A DNA stretch of 64,000 bases from Collimonas sp. OK412. Lineage in GTDB: Bacteria > Pseudomonadota > Gammaproteobacteria > Burkholderiales > Burkholderiaceae_D. A model generated the notes under the pieces. The model was not told the origin of the DNA. It made no database searches and saw only the letters and a program-made list of their open reading frames with translations. Shown one piece after another: positions 54,487 through 61,840 of this stretch (positions are counted from its first letter, which is position 1; every line of letters begins with the position of its first letter). Made by a program: the position numbers and the translations under genes. The DNA lies in assembly GCF_900112135.1 (NCBI RefSeq), contig NZ_FOLC01000012.1, forward strand, positions 62,001 through 126,000, in the 5' to 3' direction.

Positions 54487-55735
54487 TTCCGTACCGGTTA
54501 GTCGAGGCGTGCCGGATGTGCGTATTCGACGAGAAGAATTCGGGTACGTATTAGCATTTGGCACAGGAGAAATCGGTTTTTATAATGACGAAGTCGCCTC
54601 TCGCTTGCTGCGCGGCGCGGCGCGGGAAGAGCTTGAACCCTATAGATTGCATTCCATTCCGGTACGTGACGAATTTCACTTGAGCGCCCCGTTGATCGTA
54701 TGGTTCGAAATCACCCGTTCGTGCAACTTGTCATGCCGGCACTGTTATATTGAAGCTGGGAAGCCCAGGAAAAATGAGTTATCGACGCCTCAGATTTTCA
54801 ATGCGTTGGATCAGTTAAAAGCAGCAGGTGTCTTTGCATTGGTGCTGGTCGGCGGTGAGCCGATGCAACACCCTGATTTTTTACAAATACTCAATTACGC
54901 GCATGCGCTGGGTTTTGTCATCTCGATAGCGACAAATGGCGCCTATATCACCCAAGAATTAATCGATGTTCTGCCGCGAGAAGAATGTGTGGTCAGCGTC
55001 AGCATCGACGGCACGGCATTTCACAAGGAAATGCGCATTCGCTCTACCTGGGAAGATTTGCGCGAACGCATACTTTTGCTTCGCAAGAACAATATTCCAA
55101 CCGCCATCATGTCGACGCAAGCGGATCGCAATGTCGAGGAATTGCACTCGATTTTAGCGTTTGCGCGTGAGAACCTGTGTTTCTTCGGATCGACACCATT
55201 TAGTCCAATTGGACGCGGACGATTCTTTGCCGAATACCAGCCAAAACCCGATATCGTCGAGCAAGCCGCCCAGCTTTATATCGCCGACAAGCGTCACGAC
55301 CAAATCATGAACGATACCGTGGGATTGTGCGTAGCCAAGTTCCTCGACGAATGCCACCGCATCGCGCAAGCGACCGGGCGTGAATTTTGCGGCGTCGCGA
55401 TGGCATATCTGTTAAGCGATGGCTCGCTTTATCCATGCTCGATTTGCGCCTCGAATGAAAAATTCGGCGCCGGCAACATACGCGATAAATCATTCAAACA
55501 TATTTGGGAAAACTCGTTCGGCGGAATTCGTCAATTTACCTACGACAAATTCAAGGAATGTCCGAATTGCGAACTGTCCCGCGACCCATACTATTGCACC
55601 TCGCGCTGCCCTGTGATGGCAGAAGTGCATACTGGCGATGAATTGGGTTGCGGCGCCACGCCATTTATCAAAGCAAGCTTAAAGAGACGAACGCAGTTAT
55701 TGCAAACAGAGTTTCCGGAACCAGCTGGCGATTAG
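54476..55735 (+). CDS. Radical SAM/SPASM peptide maturase with N-terminal RRE-like region
   Basis: A 419-residue enzyme. Residues ~12-50 (VPDVRIRREEFGYVLAFGTG, EIGFYNDEVASRLL) resemble the PqqD/MftB-type peptide-recognition element. The radical-SAM cluster motif is C83-x3-C87-x2-C90 in ITRSCNLSCRHCYIEA, with the SAM-binding VGGEPM at 125-130. The C-terminal third has eight Cys (305, 321, 324, 362, 365, 374, 378, 392), consistent with a SPASM domain holding two auxiliary 4Fe-4S clusters. It looks like the PqqE/MftC group, which modify ribosomal peptides by radical chemistry. It overlaps the precursor gene by 11 bases and is followed 10 bases later by a pyruvoyl decarboxylase-like gene. Reaction type is unknown. 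Confidence 0.85.
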   Translation: MPSNSVPVSRGVPDVRIRREEFGYVLAFGTGEIGFYNDEVASRLLRGAAREELEPYRLHSIPVRDEFHLSAPLIVWFEITRSCNLSCRHCYIEAGKPRKNELSTPQIFNALDQLKAAGVFALVLVGGEPMQHPDFLQILNYAHALGFVISIATNGAYITQELIDVLPREECVVSVSIDGTAFHKEMRIRSTWEDLRERILLLRKNNIPTAIMSTQADRNVEELHSILAFARENLCFFGSTPFSPIGRGRFFAEYQPKPDIVEQAAQLYIADKRHDQIMNDTVGLCVAKFLDECHRIAQATGREFCGVAMAYLLSDGSLYPCSICASNEKFGAGNIRDKSFKHIWENSFGGIRQFTYDKFKECPNCELSRDPYYCTSRCPVMAEVHTGDELGCGATPFIKASLKRRTQLLQTEFPEPAGD

Positions 55736-55745
55736 CGCCGATAGC

Positions 55746-56234
55746 ATGAGTCGAACGATACCCGTCATTTCCAGCATCGGCACTGGACAGACTGAGTTGT
55801 CCGCATACGATGACGCCTTGTGGAAGGCGGGGATTGGCAACTGCAACCTGATCCCGCTCTCCAGCGTCATCCCACCGGCGTGGGCGCCGCAAAGCAATGC
55901 CCGACTCGATTTTATTCCTCGCTGGGGCAACCGTTTATATGTAGTGCAAGCAATGTGCACAGCGGGCGACAATGCACGTATTGGGCTTGCCGCCGGCATC
56001 GGGTGGGCAATATTCGATCATGGAGGCGGAGTATTCGTGGAACATCACGCGGTTGCGTCCGATGCAGATCATGCGTTACGGGATATCGAACGACAAATTG
56101 GGCTTTCAATCGATGATCTTTGCCATCGGCGCGATGCGCTTCCTGTGATTCAGGGACAAATGACCACATCGACCACTGCGCACGTTCCTAGCTGCGCATT
56201 GGTGGTCGCCGTGTTCAAGGAAGAGGATTGGTGA
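55746..56234 (+). CDS. Pyruvoyl-dependent arginine decarboxylase-like protein
   Basis: A 162-residue protein matching the PvlArgDC family in length and layout. The self-cleavage site is in GIGNCNLIPLSSVIPP: cleavage between Ser39 and Ser40 would give a beta chain and an alpha chain with an N-terminal pyruvoyl group. The later catalytic Glu seems to be Glu99 in GGGVFVEHHAV (EYHG in archaeal enzymes as I recall). Family members decarboxylate arginine to agmatine. Here the gene lies between two radical-SAM genes and overlaps the second one, so it may act on a modified peptide or a product derived from it. Substrate specificity cannot be read from the sequence. Confidence 0.82.
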   Translation: MSRTIPVISSIGTGQTELSAYDDALWKAGIGNCNLIPLSSVIPPAWAPQSNARLDFIPRWGNRLYVVQAMCTAGDNARIGLAAGIGWAIFDHGGGVFVEHHAVASDADHALRDIERQIGLSIDDLCHRRDALPVIQGQMTTSTTAHVPSCALVVAVFKEEDW

Positions 56235-57472
56235 GAAATCCGATCATGGATATTCGCAATAAGATCGACACAATAGGCAACGAACCCATTTCCTATGACG
56301 AACATGGCGACATCCCGTTCGAGGTGCCATTCCGCCAAATCGAAGCAAAAGATATTAGCCTTTATCTACAACTTGATACCACAGTCGGCAAGAAAACCTG
56401 CCGGCAAGCGTGCGCCCATTGCTTCTACATCAACCAACCCGAAGCAGCCAATCGCTCAATTGACTTGCTAGAAGGAAGACGCATCATGGACGACCTTGGC
56501 AATCAAGGTTATCGCGTCTTTCCCATGATCTCGGACAGTTTCAGTGCCAACGGTGCATTTTTGCGACTATTCGGTAATACGCATAACCGCGACTTTCATC
56601 AAGAGCACGATTGCAAACCGACTAAAACCATGCAGAGGGGCGATATGTGGACCAGTGGCGCCCCGCTGCTGGACGCTAACTGGAAAGATTATTTGTGGAC
56701 CGGCATCGAAAACGGCTTTGGCAATGTCACCATCACCTTTCATGGCGTCCTGGATGAAAATTTGACGCTCATGCCGGCCCACACTTATCCAATCAAAGGG
56801 GTATTTCACGGACAGGATTGCGAACGGGTCATGTCGCGCATCCACGAATTCAACGCCGAACTGGATGCCGCCAGTCAGCAACCGCTAAACATCAATCTTG
56901 GCGTAACAATCGGCAAGCATAATCACGGCCGCGAGCACTTGATCCGATATGTGAAATATTTTTCAAAGTGGCGCATTTCAGTATTGCGCTTTAATACATT
57001 CCACGATCATGGATGGCGATTGCCGCATCTGCCGCTAACGAGAGATGAAATTGTGCAGTGGTATCGAGATTTGAAGTGGGTACATGAGAATCTGCCTCTC
57101 GATTTCCAACTTGGCGTCGACGAGGATTTCGGCAGCAATGGCATTGGCGTGATGGATTTTCCTCCGCATGTCGGCTGGTGCCGCGCCGGACGGCAGCTAT
57201 TCGCCATCGTTCCCGACACGCCGGAGGAAATTGGCGTGAGCGAATTCAATCGCAAAGAAAAGATCGGATCGATAGCGGCATGCGTCGATGCATTCAAACC
57301 AATCGTCGGCAAGTTGGTGCGCGAAACGCCATTGCGATTTGGCGCACCCCGCTATCATCTGGAGTTTTTTTATGACGTCATTGACGAACTGACCTGCAAA
57401 CGACTGAATGGAAGCTACCGCGATGGCTGTTTTGCGGCGGAAATGCTCCAGGAACAAAAGGACAAGCTGTAA
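56231..57472 (+). CDS. Second radical SAM protein of the peptide locus
   Basis: A 413-residue protein with the cluster motif C57-x3-C61-x2-C64 in TCRQACAHCFYINQ. No SPASM-type Cys cluster follows, so it differs in class from the first maturase. Notable conserved-looking blocks are NVTITFHGVLDENLTLMPAH, INLGVTIGKHNHGREHLIRY and LRFNTFHDHGWRLPHLPLTR, which are His-rich. The GTG start overlaps the stop of the decarboxylase-like gene (GTGA); TTG 56228 and ATG 56246 are alternatives. I do not recognise a named family. It is the last gene of the unit. Confidence 0.8.
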   Translation: MRNPIMDIRNKIDTIGNEPISYDEHGDIPFEVPFRQIEAKDISLYLQLDTTVGKKTCRQACAHCFYINQPEAANRSIDLLEGRRIMDDLGNQGYRVFPMISDSFSANGAFLRLFGNTHNRDFHQEHDCKPTKTMQRGDMWTSGAPLLDANWKDYLWTGIENGFGNVTITFHGVLDENLTLMPAHTYPIKGVFHGQDCERVMSRIHEFNAELDAASQQPLNINLGVTIGKHNHGREHLIRYVKYFSKWRISVLRFNTFHDHGWRLPHLPLTRDEIVQWYRDLKWVHENLPLDFQLGVDEDFGSNGIGVMDFPPHVGWCRAGRQLFAIVPDTPEEIGVSEFNRKEKIGSIAACVDAFKPIVGKLVRETPLRFGAPRYHLEFFYDVIDELTCKRLNGSYRDGCFAAEMLQEQKDKL

Positions 57473-57596
57473 ATGGTGCTATTCGCCAGGGCCAGTTAAT
57501 ATTTGAAAAAAAGTGTTTGCATCTGATCACGGACATCATTTCAATTTTCTTAGAGCCAGTTCGATTCGCGGCAACTTCTTCCCAAAGCAAAGCTTT

Positions 57597-57668
57597 GTCT
57601 CCAAGTTCAGCAGCAAGATTGCGCAGGCCGATCTTGTGCTTGACGACATTCCGAGGAACACCACGCAT
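57597..57668 (-). pseudogene. Transposase N-terminal remnant (IS481-like)
   Basis: Twenty-four residues from an ATG at 57668 (RNVVKHKIGLRNLAAELGD) resemble the N-terminal start of IS481-type transposases (VVxHKxGLLNLAAELGN). The continuation does not. A TGGGGTTAC/GTAACCCCA inverted repeat (57669 and 57729) lies next to it. Short match, so tentative. Confidence 0.45.
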
Positions 57669-57738
57669 GGGGTTACTCCTTGGCGCTTAGGCGCTGGTTT
57701 AATAAAGATTCGCACCTCTATCAAACCGGGTAACCCCA

Positions 57739-57843
57739 CCGTTTGGCAAGCAGTGACCGAGCATGTACCGGATCTCCTTGGTCATCTCTGACTTCGCCGA
57801 GAGCTTGCCCAAGGATCTGTGCCACCAGGCATACAGTGGTTGC
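57739..57843 (-). pseudogene. IS66-type transposase remnant
   Basis: Thirty-five codons read QPLYAWWHRSLGKLSAKSEM then TKEIRYMLGHCLPNG, similar to the segment of IS66 transposases before the catalytic Glu (xLHxWLxxxLxxLPxKSxxAKAIRYxLN). No intact frame surrounds it. Together with the fragment at 57597 it marks the right side of the peptide-locus island. The remainder of 57473-57974 holds no gene I can support. Confidence 0.6.
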
Positions 57844-57974
57844 TCAGAACAAAGATGCTAACTGCCCCTTAGCATCCACGCTGGTTCGCAAGCCATATTC
57901 CTTCTCACCCGCACCTCCTAAAGATGCTAGGTACTGCTGACAACGCTCCCGAATCGCCTATCCGCGCTTGCAAG

Positions 57975-58277
57975 TTATTGACCGTAGTAGTTTCTTACGC
58001 TACGGGCATAACTGCCGTCGGCCTTAGCCTGCCGCAGTTCTTGAATCACTTCGGCACGCGTCTTGTTTGACGCTACTAGTACGGAAGGATATTTTTCCCC
58101 TTCCGTCGCAACAAAGCTGCCATCAGCTTCGGCCTGAGTCAGTTCAGAGATGACCTCTGCACGCGCTTTGGTCGACGCGAATTTGGGGAAGTCGTCCGTA
58201 TTGCTCGTCGCATCAGCAAAAGCAGAACCAGCGGCAACCAATGCAATAACAGTGGCAATCATATGTTTCACGTTCAT
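57975..58277 (-). CDS. DUF4148 exported protein
   Basis: A 100-residue protein with a signal peptide (MNVKHMIATVIALVAAGSAFA). The mature part has two copies of the DUF4148 motif: KARAEVISELTQAEADGSFV and KTRAEVIQELRQAKADGSYA. These small periplasmic proteins are abundant in Burkholderiales and have no known function. ATG 58277 is preferred because GGAG is 7 bases upstream; an ATG two codons earlier is too close to it. The adjacent 58278-58705 has no supported gene. Confidence 0.9.
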   Translation of the reverse strand: MNVKHMIATVIALVAAGSAFADATSNTDDFPKFASTKARAEVISELTQAEADGSFVATEGEKYPSVLVASNKTRAEVIQELRQAKADGSYARSVRNYYGQ

Positions 58278-58705
58278 TTTCATTCTCCAGATTAAGTTGA
58301 GGGTAACGCCGTGGCAAAAGTCCGGACACAATGTCCGTCCGCCTGGAAGCGCCGTCGATGAAGGGTGTTGCCAAGGTTGTTCGCTCATCGACGAAACAAA
58401 GTTTATCGATCATGACGACACAGAAAAATAGGGATGTGCGTAATGCACAATTCGCGATTCGTGGACAATGGATTGCCTTGAGGTTCGACGTCAATTGGGC
58501 GTCAATACATATGTGTACGAAAATCTGCGTAGAACTAATTACACAAAAAAAATTTCAGTCGCGCGCCCGCGCCGCGGGATACCACGCTGACAGCGTGCCG
58601 GCGAAATGGAAGCATCGGGCTGAGTATGAGTATGAGTACGATGCAGAAACCGCTGAACCGGCAATCGGTGGCGCGGGGCATGTACAAGACTGCGACGCAA
58701 TTAAT

Positions 58706-58840
58706 TTACTTCAGATTGCTGCGGAAAAACTCGGTCAACTTGTCGCTCTTGTAAAAGTTATCGGCACCATTTGACATGTCAGCTCCTATTGATGAGAGAG
58801 AGGTAATAAGCAATCTTAGGGCAAGCAAAATTCTTTTCAT
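58706..58840 (-). pseudogene. Truncated alpha/beta-hydrolase start (44 codons)
   Basis: An ATG at 58840 with AAGGA upstream opens a 44-residue frame: a signal peptide (MKRILLALRLLITSLSSIGA) and DMSNGADNFYKSDKLT. The MSNGADNFYKSDKVT stretch is the mature start of an exported alpha/beta-hydrolase family of Burkholderiales and pseudomonads, as I recall it. The frame then ends after EFFRSNLK and the hydrolase body is missing. It lies 55 bases downstream of the alcohol dehydrogenase gene in the same direction. Confidence 0.6.
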
Positions 58841-58895
58841 TTGATATCCTTTTCTGTTGAGCAATTGGTCGCAGGCATCCTTGACTTTCGGACGC

Positions 58896-59945
58896 TTAGC
58901 CAGCCAGCGTGGCGTTGTCGATCACGAAGCGATACTTGACATCACCCTTAAGCATGCGCTCGTAGGATTCGTTGATCTGGTCGGCGCGAACCATCTCAAT
59001 GTCGGCTACGATGCCGTGCTGTGCGCAGAAATCCAGCATCTCCTGTGTCTCAGGAATGCCACCGATCATCGAGCCTGCGAGGGAGCGACGCTTCATGATC
59101 AAATTGAATACGTTAGGCGACGGATGCGGGGTCGCGGGGGCACCTACCAAGGTCATCGTGCCGTCGCGCTTGAGCAGTACGAGGAACGCATCAAGATCGT
59201 GCGGGGCTGCGACCGTGTTCAGGATGAAGTCAAAGCTCTTAGCGTGCGCGACCATTTCCTCTGCATTACGCGATACCACGACTTCATCGGCCCCCAACTC
59301 CTTTGCCGCTTCGCGTTTGGACTCGGAGGTAGTGAATGCCACGACATGAGCGCCCATCGCATGGGCCAGCTTGATGCCCATGTGACCAAGGCCACCGATG
59401 CCAACAACACCAACTTTCTTGCCCGGTCCAGCATTCCAATGACGCAGTGGCGAATAAGTTGTGATGCCCGCGCATAGCAGGGGAGCGACAGAAGCCAATT
59501 GCTCCACTGGATGACGGATTCGCAGCACATAGCGCTCGTGCACAGTAATTGTTTGCGAGTAACCACCCAGCGTCCAACCAGGTTCATCAGGTGTTGGGAA
59601 GTTGTAGGTTCCTACCATTCCGTCGCAGTAATTTTCCATGCCAACGTCGCAGTCATCGCAGTGCTTGCAGCTATCAACGATGCAGCCGATCCCGACCAGA
59701 TCACCAACACTGAAACTCGACACATGTGCGCCTAGCGCCGATATCCGACCGACGATTTCATGGCCAGGGACACAGGGAAATTGCGTGCCTGCCCACTCCC
59801 CGCGGACTTGATGCAAGTCCGAGTGGCAAATACCGCAGAAGGCGATGTCGATCTGAATGTCGTGCGCTCCAGTCTCGCGACGATTTATTTGCAGTGGTTC
59901 AAGGGGTTGATCACCCGCGTGAGCACCATAGGCTTGTACAAGCAT
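58896..59945 (-). CDS. Zinc-dependent NAD(P) alcohol dehydrogenase (YahK/CAD-like)
   Basis: A 349-residue medium-chain dehydrogenase. The catalytic zinc site is CGICHSDLHQVRGEW with the GHEIVGRI block; the structural zinc Cys cluster is CKHCDDCDVGMENYC. The Rossmann motif GVVGIGGLGHMGIKLAHAMG and the following ESKREAAKELGADEVV are present. It would reduce aldehydes with NADPH, like YahK, but the substrate is open. ATG 59945 has a perfect GGAGG 7 bases upstream; the longer frame is not needed. It is divergent from a decayed AraC regulator gene, the usual partner of such a dehydrogenase. Confidence 0.94.
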   Translation of the reverse strand: MLVQAYGAHAGDQPLEPLQINRRETGAHDIQIDIAFCGICHSDLHQVRGEWAGTQFPCVPGHEIVGRISALGAHVSSFSVGDLVGIGCIVDSCKHCDDCDVGMENYCDGMVGTYNFPTPDEPGWTLGGYSQTITVHERYVLRIRHPVEQLASVAPLLCAGITTYSPLRHWNAGPGKKVGVVGIGGLGHMGIKLAHAMGAHVVAFTTSESKREAAKELGADEVVVSRNAEEMVAHAKSFDFILNTVAAPHDLDAFLVLLKRDGTMTLVGAPATPHPSPNVFNLIMKRRSLAGSMIGGIPETQEMLDFCAQHGIVADIEMVRADQINESYERMLKGDVKYRFVIDNATLAG

Positions 59946-60112
59946 GTGAAACCTCCTTTGTACGTTACGTTGAATATGCATTTTCCGGCTTCACTCGATG
60001 ATTTGGTAGAGCATTCCACTGCATTTCTTGCCCAATCCTATGAGTGTTTATGGTTTTTGTAGAAAAATTGGGGGGGGGCGGGTAGAGTTCTGTACGAAGC
60101 CTAGGAGTAAAC

Positions 60113-60601
60113 ATGGCACTCAGACATAACACTGCAACTCTGGACGGATCGCCGCAGGAGGCGCTAGCACGAACTATCTGCGGACGGACCACAGGAACAG
60201 GCGACTTTGAAACCCCAATAGCCGGCCTCAGCTTCTTTCGACGAGAGGGCCTTGCGCCTCCTGCAGTGTGTGTGGTCGAACCGAGCATTGTCCTCGTCGC
60301 GCAGGGCGCAAAACAATTGTGGGTTGGTGGCGAGGCTTATCGGTATGACACCTCACGGTTTCTCGTCACGTCGCTTGACCTGCCGGCCAATTCGGAGGTG
60401 ATGGCGGCGAGCCCGGAACGCCCCTGTGTTGGTCTAACGCTGAAACTCGAGCCGATTTCTACCCATTGGCGATCAAGGTGCTTGGCCGCATCTCGCAAAT
60501 CGTCGTCAAATTTCACCGGCACTGTCCCTGGTCATAGAGGCGTTGCGACATCGCTCCTAAGCGCGGATTCAGGACGCATTCAGGCTACCAGGAGTCATTA
60601 G
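60113..60601 (+). pseudogene. AraC-family regulator, N-terminal domain only (decayed)
   Basis: A 162-residue frame whose first ~115 residues match the AraC_N ligand domain: FETPIAGLSFFRREGLAPPA, VVEPSIVLVAQGAKQLWVGG and RFLVTSLDLPANSEVMAASP. Homology stops after GLTLKLEP and the tail (STHWRSRCLAASRKSSSNFT) is unrelated. The C-terminal DNA-binding helices are missing, so it is probably a non-functional remnant of the dehydrogenase's regulator. Confidence 0.75.
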
Positions 60602-60672
60602 ACAGCCACTTTCGTGGGCTTGTAGCAATCAGTCCTGCGGCATATCGAAAACGTTTTTCTGGAAATTTGTGA
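60583..60672 (+). pseudogene. AraC-type C-terminal remnant in another frame
   Basis: Twenty-nine codons end in HFRGLVAISPAAYRKRFSGN, the usual C-terminal recognition end of GlxA/FtrA-type AraC regulators. It overlaps the end of the AraC_N remnant in a different frame, and an in-frame stop lies upstream. It looks like the end of a different AraC gene joined to the first remnant by deletion. Confidence 0.5.
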
Positions 60673-61228
60673 GTGGTACATCAGCGGTGATTGGCGCTTT
60701 TCGTCATGCGAAACGCCCAAGCTAGCAACTATTAAAGCTTTGATCTCGACGAAAGGAGCTTACGAAACTGTAAGCCTCTTTCGATGATTCATTAGCTCAT
60801 CTTATATCCCTAATAAGCATTAATCAGCTAATCAGCCTAGGCGCGATGCGAGATCATATTTCACATGAAAAAGTCGATATCACTCGCGTTCCCTCCGGCT
60901 GCAGCGAAGCGCCATAACCTTGTCTTTTCCTGCCGATTCGGTCTGACAATTTGCGGCCACACTGTTTCGATGCCGCCCTTTTAAATAAAGTTTTATCAAT
61001 TGCTCCGCGCGGAGTGTCGGCACGCAGGCGACAAGGCGATATGGAACCGTGGTGCCTCAAGGGGCGGCGTAACATTTCAATACGGAGAGGCCGGTCCGAC
61101 ACATCCAGCTGACCGCTCCAGATCTGCACAATCGCTTGGGATCTCAGCGTAATCGACGCGATAGTAATTTTCGATATGTCTCTTGGTAACCAACAGCAGG
61201 CAAATCTCAAACAAGTGGCTTGAGAACA
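60673..61228. other. Intergenic region before the molybdenum hydroxylase genes
   Basis: No gene is supported in these 556 bases. The left part is A+T-rich (60740-60840) and the start of the next operon should have its promoter here, but I see no convincing -35/-10 pair. A leftward frame across 60854-61501 overlaps iorA and shows no known domain. Confidence 0.5.
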
Positions 61229-61840
61229 ATGAAACTTCAAATTAACGACAAGGCCTATGAGGTTCAGGCAGATGCCGATACTCCTCTTTTGTGGGTAATC
61301 CGCGATGAACTCGGCCTGACGGGCACTAAATATGGCTGTGGCTTGGCACAGTGCGGAGCCTGCTCTGTCATGGTGGATGGCGCAGTGGTGCGCTCCTGCG
61401 TCACGCCCATCGAAGGGATGGCCGGACGCAAGATCACTACAATTGAGGCGATCACGGAAGATGACGTCGGTAAGAAGGTAGTCGATGCCTGGGTCAAGCA
61501 TCAGGTCCCCCAGTGTGGCTATTGCCAGTCCGGCCAGGTCATGGCAGCGACAGCGCTACTTAAGCAAGTCAAGCAGCCCACAAACGAACAGATTGCGGCC
61601 GCTATGGTGAACCTTTGCCGCTGCGGAACATATAACGCAATCAGCGCCGCAGTTCATGACTTGGCAGGCATCGCCGTGGCCCACTCTAGTGCCGTGGCAA
61701 GTCAAACTGTAAAGCCTACGGAGCATACGCTGAACAAGACGGTCGCAGCCGCTACTGTGGCTGTCGCTGGTATTGGTACCGTGGCCGCTATCCACTGGAA
61801 AAAATCGCAGAAGTCGAAAGCCGAGGGAGATGAATCGTGA
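61229..61840 (+). CDS. 2Fe-2S subunit of molybdenum hydroxylase (IorA-like)
   Basis: A 203-residue electron-transfer subunit. The plant-ferredoxin-type cluster is CGLAQCGACSVMVDGAVVRSC (four Cys) and the second cluster is in CGYCQSGQ and NLCRCGTY. This is the small subunit of the xanthine-oxidase superfamily, isoquinoline 1-oxidoreductase type. Residues ~168-203 form an extra tail with a hydrophobic segment TVAAATVAVAGIGTVAAIHW followed by Lys-rich KKSQKSK, which could anchor the protein to the membrane. The TGA stop overlaps the next GTG start (GTGA). An upstream TTG would add three residues. Confidence 0.92.
   Translation: MKLQINDKAYEVQADADTPLLWVIRDELGLTGTKYGCGLAQCGACSVMVDGAVVRSCVTPIEGMAGRKITTIEAITEDDVGKKVVDAWVKHQVPQCGYCQSGQVMAATALLKQVKQPTNEQIAAAMVNLCRCGTYNAISAAVHDLAGIAVAHSSAVASQTVKPTEHTLNKTVAAATVAVAGIGTVAAIHWKKSQKSKAEGDES

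Noticed and set aside
58331-58774. Rightward 147-codon frame
   Set aside because: No domain or good ribosome site, low-complexity EYEYEYD tract, and it overlaps the better supported hydrolase remnant on the other strand.
60854-61501. Leftward 215-codon frame before iorA
   Set aside because: Half of it is antisense to the 2Fe-2S subunit gene, and the rest shows no recognisable motif.
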